This document shows positions 10,561-25,500 of a stretch of DNA of 64,000 nt, piece after piece; position 1 is the stretch's first letter, and the number at the start of each line of letters is the position of its first letter. Both the position numbers and the translations under genes were made by a program. Origin of the DNA: Archivesica marissinica (taxonomy: Eukaryota; Mollusca; Bivalvia; Venerida; Vesicomyidae); contig CM026394.1 in the NCBI GenBank assembly GCA_014843695.1, positions 39,726,368 to 39,790,367 on the forward strand, given 5' to 3'. The notes beneath the pieces were generated by a model. The model ran no database searches and was not told the DNA's origin. It saw only the letters and a list, made by a program, of their open reading frames with translations.

Positions 10561-13500
10561 CATCCCAGCATTCTGCTTTAAAACGGACGATGTAACGTCA
10601 GCTCATAAGCCAGTGTGTTTACATATAACTGATCACCATATACATGTGCTGTGTCATTTTGAAATTTATGCATGTAATATTATGGCCATTCTAACATTTC
10701 AGCGTATGGCAAAGCAATGGCAGAAGCTGGACGGCACCGTTTTGAACACCGACTAAAGGTAGAGTTTAAGTTTAATAAAATTTAATAAAGACTGAAGCGC
10801 CGATCGTTTTAAAGTAGTTAACACTGTAATCAATGCATTTCGGGTTACAGTCTTCTTTGTGTAACTCAGTCATTGGTCAATGTTTGGTGATGACTGTTTT
10901 CATTGGCTCTTGTTACTTTACAGTGGTGAGCACAAATTCTTTCACGCCACTTGAACAAATTATGTTTTATGTGTTTTATGTTTATTTATCGTCACTATCG
11001 GTTGCCCACATGAGCGATGCCTCCTGAAGAGATTATTTTAGATTATTTTGAGGATTGTGCAATGATACAGACAGAGACCCATTCCAGAGTCTCCTCTGGT
11101 TCTTTTACGTGCATGGTGTAAAGCACCTACACAAGACCTCGGTTTAAAGTCCCATCTGAAAGACTTTTAATTTTATTGGGCCCAGATGGGGGATCGAACC
11201 TGTGATCCCTGGATTACCAATCCAATTTGTTAACCACTGGACTACAGATCCGTCTTTCAAATTATGTTGTTACCTGTTGAAAGATTTTATACTTGGACAA
11301 TTTGAAGTTGTGTTCCTTGGACAATTGGAGCTACATCTTTCTTATTTACAACATTTAATAGATCTAACTAGTATAGGAATAATCTTAATAAATGTCAATT
11401 TGACCCATTTACTTGTTATACAAATTTATTTTAGCTCGATTGCGAAACAAGTTATTTCAACTTATATAAATCACTCTCGAGACCTCATTCCTGATGGAAT
11501 CCATCGCCACGAGGGAGAGAGAAGAGGCAACGTGGAATTTAAATGCCTTGCCTAAGGGCACAATTGTAACGGCTCCAGTGGGGCTCGAACTCCGCACCTG
11601 AAGCGAACGCGCATCCACTGCGCTATCACGACTTCCACATTTACTGGTCTGCTGTTTAGCGGAATTGATCATTTCCATTGATTTTGGCGACAATAGATCT
11701 AGGTGTGTAATCATTATTATAAAATGTTCCTTTACAGACAAGAAAGGATGACAATGCTCTGCTGCGGAAGTTAGTGCAGCTTGCGATTGAGAAAAATCGC
11801 GAGTTGCATGACCTGAACGACATGTTGAGGCATGAATTTCAGAGTTCGAGAAGAAAAGAAGGAACTCTCAAAGGTTTGAGCTTATATTAATCACTCTCGA
11901 GACCTCATTCCTGGTGGAAACCATCGCAACGGGGGAGAAAGACGAGGCAATATGGAATTTAAATGCCTTGTGGAAACCATCGCCACAGGGGGAGAAAGAC
12001 GAGGCAATATGGAATTTAAATGCCTAAGCGCACAATCGTAGCCGTTAAATCTGTCCATGCACCCGCCATTCCCTGTGTATACACATGTATGGATATATGC
12101 TGGTAGACCCTAGAGCTATGTATCCGAGTTGTTAGAGCGAATCACAAGTTTACACAACATATCTGTGCAATCTGAGAGGCCTCCGTAACTCATAAGCCAC
12201 TTTGTTTACATATTTCTGATCACCATCTGTGCTGTCTATCTTGTTCCCACATAAAAGGGTGACCCTCAATTTTTGTGTTGAATTCTGCCATTTTGAATTT
12301 TCCAAATAATGGCTTACAAAGGGAACCGCGGGTGCACCGGACACATTTTAATCAACAGTTATTATAAACCCTATAATCATAATATCTAATCATCCGCTCC
12401 TTACAATATGTTGGTGTGCAGCACATTCTAAGTAAAGGCATAATAGGTCTTTAAGTCATATGCACATAGTTGATTTACATGCCACAATTTGGGCTATTTC
12501 TGTTTCTGAAGATTTTTGCCGGCTGATAACATTTATGGATAAAGGATTGTGACGCGGATTTATATAAAACATTTTAATAATTTTTTTGTTGATGGTGATA
12601 GCATATCAATTTACTTGTATGTACAAATAATTTCAACTACCTATTTTTCAGCCTCATCAGACAATTTCAGAGCTCATGTAAGTTTGTTTTTGTATACATT
12701 TTCATCAGTAGTATCAAATCCGAAGGTTTTTGTAGAATGATAGAATCACTGCATCCCATGTTAGTGTCATGTCTAACACCTCCAAGTGTATTATGACACA
12801 ATTACGACACAGTTCTAATGCAATTCCATGAATTTCACTGTTACAGTGAAACCCCTCTAAACTGAACGGCCACCAGACCAGAGGAAAAGTTCAGTTTGGA
12901 TGGATTTTCGGGGTCATCCTCCACCAATAGTAGTGGAGAGTCACCGTCCATGTTTGCAATACTGCATGTAGGGGCACCCATGGTCTTCCTCCACCAATAT
13001 TAGTGGAGAGTCACCGTCCATGTTTGCAATACTGCATGGAGGAGTACCCGGGGTCTTCCTCCACCAATAGTAGTGGAGAGTCACTGTCCATGTTTGCAAT
13101 ACTGCATGGAGGGGCACCCAGGGTCTTCCTCCACCAATAGTAGTGGAGAGTCACCGTCCATGTTTGCAATACTGCATGGAGGGGCACCCAGGGTCTTCCT
13201 CCACCAATAGTAGTGGAGAGTCACCGTCCATGTTTGCAATACTGCATGGAGGGGCACCCAGGGTCTTCCTCCACCAATAATAGTGGAGAGTCATCGTCCA
13301 TGTTTGCAATACTGCATGAAGGGGTACCCAGGGTCTTCCTCCACCAATAATACTGGAGAGTCACCGTCCATGTTTGCAATACTGCCATGAAGGGGCACCC
13401 GGGATCTTCCTCCACCAATAGTAGTGGAGAGTCACTGTCCATGTTTGCAATACTGCATGGAGGGGCACCCAGGGTCTTCCTCCACCAATAGTAGTGGAGA

Positions 13501-16500
13501 GTCACCGTCCATGTTTGCAATACTGCATGGAGGGGCACCCAGGGTCTTCCTCCACCAATAATAGTGGAGAGTCACCGTCCATGTTTGCAATACTGCATGA
13601 AGGGGCACCCAGGGTCTTCCTCCACCAATAGTAGTGGAGAGTCACCGTCCATGTTTGCAATACTGCATGGAGGGGCACCCAGGGTCTTCCTCCACCAATA
13701 GTAGTGGAGAGTCACCGTCCATGTTTGCAATACTGCATGGAGGGGCACCCAGGGTCTTCCTCCACCAATAGTAGTGGAGAGTCACCGTCCATGTTTGCAA
13801 TACTGCATGGAGGGGCACCCAGGGTCTTCCTCCACCAATAGTAGTGGAGAGTCACCGTCCATGTTTGCAATACTGCATGGAGGGGCACCCGGGGTCTTCC
13901 TCCACCAACAATACTGGAGAGTCACCGTCCATGTTTGCAATACTGAATGAAGGGGAACCCGGGGTCTTCCTCCACCAATAATACTGGAGAGTCATCATAG
14001 GACCTAAGTTGTTGGTGTGACTTTTAACCCCAAAAACAAACAAACATTTATGAAAATTTGTCCGTGATTTATCATGACTAATGTTTATGTTAGATATTGA
14101 CCTAGCATTATAATGACTGTTTATTTGAAAATCGTAATAAATGTGCTATATATTTAGCAACAAAGTTCTTCAATGCTTTGTCCACCATTACATTAATAAA
14201 ACATTTAGATATTTGCTGGGAATTCCTTAAAAAGTTCCTTCGATTTGTTTTCTAAGACTTTGAGAATAATTCTCTGTGAACGCTTCTGTAGCTCTATGAT
14301 TGTATGTTAGATTTACTGTGCAGTTACTGTGAATTAACCCCCCATTCACCCCCATGCATAAATATTCCATAGTTGTTTATAGTTTATACAAATTTATTTT
14401 AGCTCGATTGCGAAACAAGTTCTTTCAACTTATATTAATCACTCTCGAGACCTCATTCCTGATGGAATCCATCGCCACGAGGGAGAGAGAAGAGGCAACG
14501 TGGAATTTAAATGCCTTGCCTAAGGGCACAATCGTAACGGCTCCAGCAGGGCTCGAACTCCGGACCTTTCGCACCTGAAGCGAACGCGCATCCACTGCGC
14601 TATCACGACTTCCATAGTTGTTTATGCAATGTTTCACAGACGGATCTGTAGTCCAGTGGTAATACACTGGACTGGTAATCCAGGGATCGCTAGTTCAATC
14701 CCCCGTCTGACCCTAATAAAAATTAACGGTCTTTCAGATGGGACGTTAAACCGAGGTCTCGTGTCGGTGCTTTACACCGTGCACATAAAAGAACCAGAGG
14801 AGACTCTGAAATGGGTCTCTGTCTGTATCATGCACTATCCTCCAAAATCTAAAATTACTAATCTCTTCAGGAGACGTCGCTCATATGGGCAACCGGTAGC
14901 GACGATAAATAAACGTAAAAAGAAAATGCAATGTTTCCCCGGGTAGAATAATTGTCTCATTTCAAAAGTAATGTAATGTGGAAGCATTATTAGAAGGTGT
15001 ATCTGTTAGTATGTTTGCTTGAATACTGTAACAACAGGAACATACAAGCTTAAAGCGGAACTCTATCATTTTTTAGTAACAAGTGCCAGATAATTAAAGA
15101 ATATAATTTCCAATGACTGTGTATTTAAAAACATTCCTAATATTCGCATTGTTTATCAGCAAGCACATGTGAACGATGTTAATTTTGTATTCGTGACACA
15201 GCAATGTGTGTTGTAACAAGTGTCGTAGATGTTTGTTCTGATTGCAGATAGAGAGCAGTGTGTTCCCAATGTAAGCAGGGCGTAGTGAACTGATTCAGGA
15301 AAGTCGTACTTTCATATACACAATATAGTGCCGCTTTATTGTATAATCGAGATGTACGCCAAGTGGTTTATTGTTTGATAGAGATGTATGCCAAGTGCTT
15401 TATTGTTTGATAGAGATGTACACCAAGTGCTTTATTGTTTGATAGAGATGTACGCCAAGTGGTTTATTGTTTGATAGAGATGTACGCCAAGTGGTTTATT
15501 GTTTGATAGAGATGTACATCAAGTGCTTTATTGTTTGATAGAGATGTACGCCAAGTGGTTTATTGTTTGATAGAGATGTACGCCAAGTGGTTTATTGTTT
15601 GATCGAGATGTATGTCAAGTGTTTTATTGTTTGATCGAGTTGTACGCCAAGTGGTTTATTGTTTGATCGAGATGTATGCCAAGTGGTTTATTGTTTGATT
15701 GAGATGTACGCCAAGTGGTTTATTGTTTGATTGAGATGTATGCCAAGTGGTTTATTGTTTGATTGAGATGTACGCCAAGTGGTTTATTGTTTGATGGAGA
15801 TGTACGCCAAGTGGTTTATTGTTTGATTGAGATGTACGCCAAGTGGTTTATTGTTTGATTGAGATGTACGCCAAGTGGTTTATTGTTTGATCGAGATGTA
15901 CGCCAAGTGGTTTATTGTTTGATCGAGATGTACGCCAAGTGGTTTATTGTTTGATTGAGATGTACGCCAAGTGGTTTATTGTTTGATCGAGATGTACGCC
16001 AAGTGGTTTATTGTTTGATTGAGATGTATGCCAAGTGGTTTATTGTTTGATCGAGATGTACGCCAAGTGGTTTATTGTTTGATTGAGATGTACGCCAAGT
16101 GGTTTATTGTTTGATCGAGATGTACGCCAAGTGGTTTATTGTTTGATCGAGATGTACGCCAAGTGGTTTATTGTTTGATCGAGATGTACGCCAAGTGGTT
16201 TATTGTTTGATCGAGATGTACGCCAAGTGGTTTATTGTTTGATCGAGATGTACGCCAAGTGGTTTATTGTTTGATCGAGATGTACGCCAAGTGGTTTATT
16301 GTTTGATCGAGATGTACGCCAAGTGGTTTATTGTTTGATCGAGATGTACGCCAAGTGGTTTATTGTTTGATCGAGATGTACGCCAAGTGGTTTATTGTTT
16401 GATCGAGATGTACGCCAAGTGGTTTATTGTTTGATCGAGATGTACGCCAAGTGGTTTATTGTTTGATCGAGATGTACGCCAAGTGGTTTATTGTTTGATC

Positions 16501-19500
16501 GAGATGTATGCCAAGTGGTTTATTGTTTGATCGAGATGTACGCCAAGTGGTTTATTGTTTGATTGAGATGTACGCCAAGTGGTTTATTGTTTGATCGAGA
16601 TGTACGCCAAGTGGTTTATTGTTTGATCGAGATGTACGCCAAGTGGTTTATTGTTTGATCGAGATGTACGCCTAGTGGTTTATTGTTTGATCGAGATGTA
16701 CGCCATGTAGTTTATGTGAATCTACTGATTTATGTTGAATTAATTATAAATGTCTCTCTTAACGATGGGGGGGGGTATTGTTTTTACCATTGCCGTCTGT
16801 CTGTCCGCTTTAACTTGTCCGCACATGTTCTCCATAACACCTTGTTTGATTTTCACCAAACTTAGCAGGAAACATTGGTAAGATGTCTAGTTGTGCATAT
16901 GTAGAACACAAAGCTTGTCCGTTCTTCATCTCCAAAACACCTTTCTGCTTTTGTTACCAAGCTTGGCATGAAGCACAAGGTTTATGTCTAGTTGTGTATA
17001 TCGTGATCCCGTTCCAGTTGGATGATTTGTGGCAAATTTATGGCCATTTGAACATTTTATAACACAAAGCTTGTCGCCCATGGTTCATTTCCAAAACTCT
17101 GTGTACTACATATGACGTTTTACTGCAATGACTTCATATATTTAATGTCCCTGCTTTTATTACTCCACTGAATTCGACGGATATGTAGTCCAGTGGTAAC
17201 ACGTTGGACTGGTAATCCAGGGATCGAACCTGCCTGACCCTAATAAAATTAAGTCTTTCAGATGGGACGTTAAACCGAGGTCTCGTGTCGGTGCTTTACA
17301 CCGTGCATGTAAAAGAACCAGAGGAGATTCTGGAATGGGTCTCTGTCTGTATCCTGCAAAATCTAAAATAACTAATCTCTTAAGGAGGCGTCGCTCATAT
17401 GGGTAACCGGTAGCGACGATAAATAAGCGTAAAACACACACAAGAATGGGTGGGGAGATATATGATTTTTCTAGTTGTAATTGTTTATATATAATATTAA
17501 TACATTGTATTTACTTTTTGTTTGCTTTATTTCTTTCATCTTTATGTTGTAGGTCGACAAACCTGTTTCATACATTGCAGCATTGGTAGACATAGAGGTC
17601 TACTACATTATCCTTGTAGTTGTCTTCGTGGCGTTTCTATTTATGGCATACTGGGCGGTAAGTCTGTTCTACTTATCATCATAGATATATTGTACAATGC
17701 TCTGTTGTTATCTGCCATGTATTATACACCCATACGTATCATCTTATATTATTGTATAATGCTCTGTTGCTATCTGCCGTGTATATTGTATGATGCTCTG
17801 TTGCTATCTGCTGTGTATATTGTATAATGCTCTGTTGCTATCTGTCGTGTATATTGTATGATGCTCTGTTGCTATCTGTCGTGTATATTGTATGATGCTC
17901 TGTTGCTATCTGCTGTGTATATTGTATAATGCTCTGTTGCTATCTGTCGTGTATATTGAATGATGCTCTGTTGCTATCTGTCGTGTATATTGTACGATGC
18001 TCTGTTGCTATCTGCCGTGTATATTGTACAATGCTCTGTTGCTATCTGCTGTGTATATTGTATAATGTTCTGTTGCTATCTGCCGTGTATATTGTATGAT
18101 GCTCTGTTGCTATCTGCTGTGTATATTGTATAATACTCTGTTGCTATCTGTCGTGTATATTGTACGATGCTCTGTTGCTATCTGCCGTGTATATTGTATG
18201 AGTGTATATTGTACAATGCTCTGTTGCTATCTGCTGTGTATATTGTATAATGTTCTGTTGCTATCTGCCGTGTATATTGTATGATGCTCTGTTGCTATCT
18301 GCTGTGTATATTGTATAATACTCTGTTGCTATCTGTCGTGTATATTGTACGATGCTCTGTTGCTATCTCCTGTGTATATAGTATGATGCTCTGTTGCTAT
18401 CTGCCATGTATATTGTATGATGCTCTGTTGCTATCTGCCATGTATATTGTATGATGCTCTGTTGCTATCTGCCGTGTATATTGTATGATGCTCTGTTGCT
18501 ATCTGCCGTGTATATTGTATGATGCTCTGTTAATATCTACCGTGCATATTGTACGATGCTCTGTTGCTATCTGCCGTGTATATTGTGCGATGCTCTGTTG
18601 CTATCTGCCGTGTACATTGTATGATGCTCTGTTGCTATCTGCCGTGTATATTGTATGACGCTCTGTTACTATCTACCGTGCATATTGTACGATGCTCTGT
18701 TGCTATCGGCCGTGTATATTGTGCGATGCTCTGTTGCTATCTGCCGTGTATATTGTATGATGCTCTGTTGCTATCTGCCGTGTATATTGTATGATGCTCT
18801 GTTGCTATCTGCCATGTATATTGTATGATGCTCTGTTGCTATCTGCTGTGTATATTGTACGATGCTCTGTCGCTATCTGCTGTGTATATTGTACGATGCT
18901 CTGTTGCTATCTGCCATGTATATTGTATGATGCTCTGTTGCTATCTGCCGTGTATATTGTATGATGCTCTGTTGCTATCTGCCATGTATATTGTATGAGG
19001 CTCTGTTGCTATCTGCCGTGTATATTGTACGATGCTCTGTTGCTATCTGCCATGTATATTGTATGATGCTCTGTTGCTATCTGCCATGTATATTGTATGA
19101 TGCTCTGTTGCTATCTGCCGTGTATATTGTACGATGCTCTGTTGCTATCTGCCATGTATATTGTATGATGCTCTGTTGCTATCTGCCGTGTATATTGTAT
19201 GATGCTCTGTTGCTATCTGCCGTGTATATTGTATGATGCTCTGTTGCTATCTACCGTGTATATTGTATGATGCTCTGTTGCTATCTACCATGTATATTGT
19301 ACGATGCTCTGTTGCTATCTGCCATGTATATTGTATGATGCTCTGTTGCTATCTGCCATGTATATTGTATGATGCTCTGTTGCTATCTGCCGTGTATATT
19401 GTATGATGCTCTGTTGCTATCTGCCATGTATATTGTATGATGCTCTGTTGCTATCTGCCGTGTATATTGTATGATGCTGTGTTGCTATCTGCCGTGTATA

Positions 19501-22500
19501 TTGTATGATGCTCTGTTGCTATCTGCCGTGTATATTGTATGATGCTCTGTTGCTATCTGCCATGTATATTGTATGATGCTCTGTTGCTATCTGCCATGTA
19601 TATTGTATGATGCTCTGTTGCTATCTGCCATGTATATTGTATGATGCTCTGTTGCTATCTGCCGTGTATATTGTATGATGCTCTGTTGCTATCTGCCGTG
19701 TATATTGTATGATGCTCTGTTGCTATCTGCCGTGTATATTATATGATGCTCTGTTGCTATCTGCCGTGTATATTGTATGATGCTCTGTTGCTATCTGCCG
19801 TGTATATTGTATGATGCTCTGTTGCTATCTGCCGTGTATATTGTATGATGCTCTGTTGCTATCTGCGTGTATATTATATGATGCTCTGTTGCTATCTGCC
19901 GTGTATATTGTATGATGCTCTGTTGCTATCTGCCATGTATATTGTATGATGCTCTGTTGCTATCTGCCATGTATATTGTATGATGCTCTGTTGCTATCTG
20001 CCATGTATATTGTATGATGCTCTGTTGCTATCTGCCGTGTGTATTGTATGATGCTCTGTTGCTATCTGCCGTGTGTATTGTATGATGCTCTGTTGCTATC
20101 TGCCATGTATATTGTATGATGCTCTGTTGCTATCTGCCGTGTATATTGTATGATGCTCTGTTGCTTTCTGCCATGTATATTGTATGATGCTCTGTTGCTA
20201 TCTGCCGTGTATATTGTATGATGCTCTGTTGCTATCTGCTGTGTATATTGTATAATGCTCTGTTGCTATCTGCCGTGTATATTGTATGATGCTCTGTTGC
20301 TATCTGCTGTGTATATTGTATAATACTCTGTTGCTATCTGTCGTGTATATTGTACGATGCTCTGTTGCTATCTGCCATGTATATTGTACGATGCTCTGTT
20401 GCTATCTGCCATGTATATTGTATGATGCTCTGTTGCTATCTGCCGTGTATATTGTACAATGCTCTGTTGCTATCTGCCATGTATATTGTATGATGCTCTG
20501 TTGCTATCTCCTGTGTATATAGTATGATGCTCTGTTGCTATCTGCCATGTATATTGTATGATGCTCTGTTGCTATCTGCCGTGTATATTGTATGATGCTC
20601 TGTTGCTATCTGCCGTGTACATTGTTTGATGCTCAGTTGCTATCTGCCGTGTACATTGTATGATGCTCTGTTGCTATCTGCCGTGTATATTGTATGATGC
20701 TCTGTTGCTATCTGCCGTGTACATTGTATGATGCTCTGTTGCTATCTGCCGTGTATATTGTATGATGCTCTGTTACTATCTACCGTGCATATTGTACGAT
20801 GCTCTGTTGCTATCTGCCGTGTATATTGTGCGATGCTCTGTTGCTATCTGCCGTGTAAATTGTATGATGCTCTGTTGCTATCTGCCGTGTATATTGTATG
20901 ATGCTCTGTTGCTATCTGCCATGTATATTGTACGATGCTCTGTTGCTATCTGCCGTGTATATTGTACGATGCTCTGTTGCTATCTGCCGTGTATATTGTA
21001 TGATGCTCTGTTGCTATCTGCCGTGTATATTGTATGATGCTCTGTTGCTATCTGCCATGTATATTGTATGATGCTCTGTTGCTATCTGCCATGTATATTG
21101 TATGATGCTCTGTTGCTATCTGCCGTGTATATTGTATGATGCTCTGTTGCTATCTGCCATGTATATTGTATGATGCTCTGTTGCTATCTGCCGTGTATAT
21201 TGTACGATGCTCTGTCGCTATCTGCTGTGTATATTGTACGATGCTCTGTTGCTATCTGCCATGTATATTGTATGATGCTCTGTTGCTATCTGCCGTGTAT
21301 ATTGTATGATGCTCTGTTGCTATCTGCCATGTATATTGTATGAGGCTCTGTTGCTATCTGCCGTGTATATTGTACGATGCTCTGTTGCTATCTGCCATGT
21401 ATATTGTATGATGCTCTGTTGCTATCTGCCATGTATATTTTATGATGCTCTGTTGCTATCTGCCGTGTATATTGTACGATGCTCTGTTGCTATCTGCCAT
21501 GTATATTGTATAATGCTCTGTTGCTATCTGCCATGTATATTGTATGATGCTCTGTTGCTATCTGCCGTGTATATTGTATAATGCTCTGTTGCTATCTGCC
21601 ATGTATATTGTATGATGCTCTGTTGCTATCTGCCGTGTATATTGTATAATGCTCTGTTGCTATCTGCCATGTATATTGTATGATGCTCTGTTGCTATCTG
21701 CCATGTATATTGTATGATGCTCTGTTGCTATCTGCCGTGTATATTGTATGATGCTCTGTTGCTATCTGCCGTGTATATTGTATGATGCTCTGTTGCTATC
21801 TACCGTGTATATTGTATGATGCTCTGTTGCTATCTACCATGTATATTGTATGATGCTCTGTTGCTATCTGCCATGTATATTGTACGATGCTCTGTTGCTA
21901 TCTGCCATGTATATTGTATGATGCTCTGTTGCTATCTGCCATATATATTGTATGATGCTCTGTTGCTATCTGCCGTGTATATTGTATGATGCTCTGTTGC
22001 TATCTGCCATGTATATTGTATGATGCTCTGTTGCTATCTGCCGTGTATATTGTATGATGCTCTGTTGCTATCTGCCTTGTATATTGTATGATGCTCTGTT
22101 GCTATCTGCCGTGTATATTGTATGATGCTCTGTTGCTATCTGCCATGTATATTGTATGATGCTCTGTTGCTATCTGCCGTGTATATTGTATGATGCTCTG
22201 TTGCTATCTGCCGTGTATATTGTATGATGCTCTGTTGCTATCTGCCATGTATATTGTATGATGCTCTGTTGCTATCTGCTGTGTATATTGTATGATGCTC
22301 TGTTGCTATCTGCCGTGTATATTGTATGATGCTCTGTTGCTATCTGTCGTGTATATTGTATGATGCTCTGTTGCTATCTGCCGTGTATATTGTATGATGC
22401 TCTGTTGCTATCTGCCGTGTATATTATATGATGCTCTGTTGCTATCTGCCGTGTATATTGTATGATGCTCTGTTGCTATCTGCCATGTATATTGTATGAT

Positions 22501-25500
22501 GCTCTGTTGCTATCTGCCATGTATATTGTATGATGCTCTGTTGCTATCTGCCATGTATATTGTATGATACTCTGTTGCTATCTGCCGTGTATATTGTATG
22601 ATGCTCTGTTGCTATCTGCCGTGTATATTGTATGATGCTCTGTTGCTATCTGCCGTGTATATTGTATGATGCTCTGTTGCTATCTGCCGTGTATATTGTA
22701 CAATGCTCTGTTGCTATCTGCCGTGTATATTGTATGATGCTCTGTTGCTATCTGCCGTGTATATTGTATGATGCTCTGTTGCTATCTGCCGTGTATATTG
22801 TATGATGCTCTGTTGCTATCTGTCGTGTATATTGTACGATGCTCTGTTGCTATCTGCCGTGTATATTGTACGATGCTCTGTTGCTATCTGCCGTGTATAT
22901 TGTATGATGCTCTGTTGCTATCTGCCGTGTATATTGTATGATGCTCTGTTGCTATCTGCCGTGTATATTGTATGATGCTCTGTTGCTATCTGCCGTGTAT
23001 ATTGTATGATGCTCTGTTGCTATCTGTCGTGTATATTGTACGATGCTCTGTTGCTATCTGCCGTGTATATTGTACGATGCTCTGTTGCTATCTGCCATGT
23101 ATATTGTATGATGCTCTGTTGCTATCTGCCGTGTATATTGTATGATGCTCTGTTGCTATCTGCCATGTATATTGTATGATGCTCTGTTGCTATCTGCCGT
23201 GTACATTGTACGATGCTCTGTTACTATCTGCCGTGTATATTGTATGATGCTCTGTTACTATCTGCCGTGTATATTGTACGATGCTATGTTGCTATCTGCC
23301 GTGTATATTGTACGATGCTCTGTTGCTATCTACCGTGTATATTGTATGATGCTCTGTTGCTATCTGCCGTGTATATTGTACAATGCTCTGTTGCTATCTA
23401 CCGTGTATATTGTATGATGCTCTGTTGCTATCTGCCAGGTATATTGTATGATGCTCTGTTGCTATCTGCCGTGTATATTGTATGATGCTCTGTTGCTATC
23501 TACCATGTATATTGTATGATGCTCTGTTGCTATCTGCCATGTACATTGTATGATGCTCTGTTGCTATCTGCCGTGTATATTGTATGATGCTTTGTTGCTA
23601 TCTGCCGTGTATATTGTATGATGCTCTGTTGCTATCTGCCGTGTATATTGTATGATGCTCTTTTGCTATCTGCCATGTATATTGTATGATGCTCTGTTGC
23701 TATCTGCCGTGTATATTGTATGATGCTCTGTTGCTATCTGCCATGTATATTGTATGATGCTCTGTTGCTATCTGCCGTGTATATTGTATGATGCTCTGTT
23801 GCTATCTGCCGTGTATATTGTATGATGCTCTGTTGCTATCTGCCGTGTATATTGTACGATGCTCTGTTGCTATCTGCCATGTATATTGTATGATGCTCTG
23901 TTGCTATCTGCCGTGTATATTGTATGATGCTCTGTTGCTATCTGCCGTGTACATTGTATGATGCTCTGTTGCTATCTGCCGTGTACATTGTATGATGCTC
24001 TGTTGCTATCTGCCGTGTACATTGTATGATGCTCTGTTGCTATCTGCCGTGTATATTGTATGATGCTCTGTTGCTATCTGCCGTGTAAATTGTATGATGC
24101 TCTGTTGCTATCTGCCGTGTATATTGTACGATGCTCTGTTGCTATCTACCGTGTATATTGTACGATGCTCTGTTGCTATCTGCCATGTATATTGTACGAT
24201 GCTCTGTTGCTATCTGCCGTGTATATTGTATGATGCTCTGTTACTATCTGCCATGTATATTGTACGATGCTCTGTTACTATCTGTCATGTATATTGTATG
24301 ATGCTTTGTTACTATCTGCCGTGTATATTGTATGATGCTCTGTTGCTATCTGCCGTGTATATTGTATGATGCTCTGTTGCTATCTGCCGTGTATATTGTA
24401 TGATGCTCTGTTGCTATCTGCCATGTATATTGTATGATGCTCTGTTGCTATCTGCCGTGTATATTGTACGATGCTCTGTTGCTATCTGCCGTGTATATTG
24501 TATGATGCTCTGTTGCTATCTACCGTGTATATTGTACGATGCTCTGTTGCTATCTGCCGTGTATATTGTATGATGCTCTGTTGCTATCTGCCATGTATAT
24601 TGTACGATGCTCTGTTGCTATCTGCCATGTATATTGTATGATGCTCTGTTGCTATCTGCCATGTATATTGTATGATGCTCTGTTGCTATCTGCCATGTAT
24701 ATTGTATGATGCTCTGTTGCTATCTCCCGTGTATATTGTATGATGCTCTGTTGCTATCTGCCATGTATATTGTATGATGCTCTGTTGCTATCTGCCGTGT
24801 ATATTGTATGATGTTCTGTTGCTATCTGCCATGTATATTGTATGATGCTCTGTTGCTATCTGCCGTGTATATTGTATGATGCTCTGTTGCTATCTGCCAT
24901 GTATATTGTATGATGCTCTGTTGCTATCTGCCATGTATATTGTATGATGCTCTGTTGCTATCTCCCGTGTATATTGTATGATGCTCTGTTGATATCTGCC
25001 ATGTATATTGTATGATGCTCTGTTGCTATCTGCCGTGTGTATTGTATGATGCTCTGTTGCTATCTGCCATGTATATTGTATGATGCTCTGTTGCTATCTG
25101 CCGTGTATATTGTATAATGCTCTGTTGCTTTCTGCCATGTATATTGTATGATGCTCTGTTGCTATCTGCCGTGTATATTGTATGATGCTCTGTTGCTATC
25201 TGCCATGTATATTGTATGATGCTCTGTTGCTATCTGCCATATATATTGTATGATGCTCTGTTACTATCTCCCGTGTATATTGTATGATGTGTTACTATCT
25301 CCCGTGTATATTGTATGATGCTCTGTTGCTATCTGCCATGTATATTGTATGATGCTCTGTTGCTATCTGCCGTGTATATTGTATGATGCTCTGTTACTAT
25401 CTGCCGTGTATATTGTATGATGACAAGCAATAGAGCTTTCTGGGTGTGCCACATGAACATTATCTTTCTGCCAGCAGGTTGCACAGTTTGTTTTATGGGG

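Noticed and set aside
12906..14043. Minus-strand frames with repeated LLLVEEDPGCPSMQYCKHG
   Set aside because: The 70-bp unit shifts frame at every copy, so the similarity comes from stop-free phases of a minisatellite.
14638..14710. A functional tRNA-Thr gene
   Set aside because: The tRNA-like part is followed by a shared SINE body and tail in several copies, and the acceptor stem is not convincingly paired. It is a SINE head.
17690..25423. Repeated 60-100-residue frames with hydrophobic runs that look like membrane segments
   Set aside because: Translation of the 34-bp repeat in a stop-free phase. The frame changes with each unit and stops occur whenever a variant unit appears.
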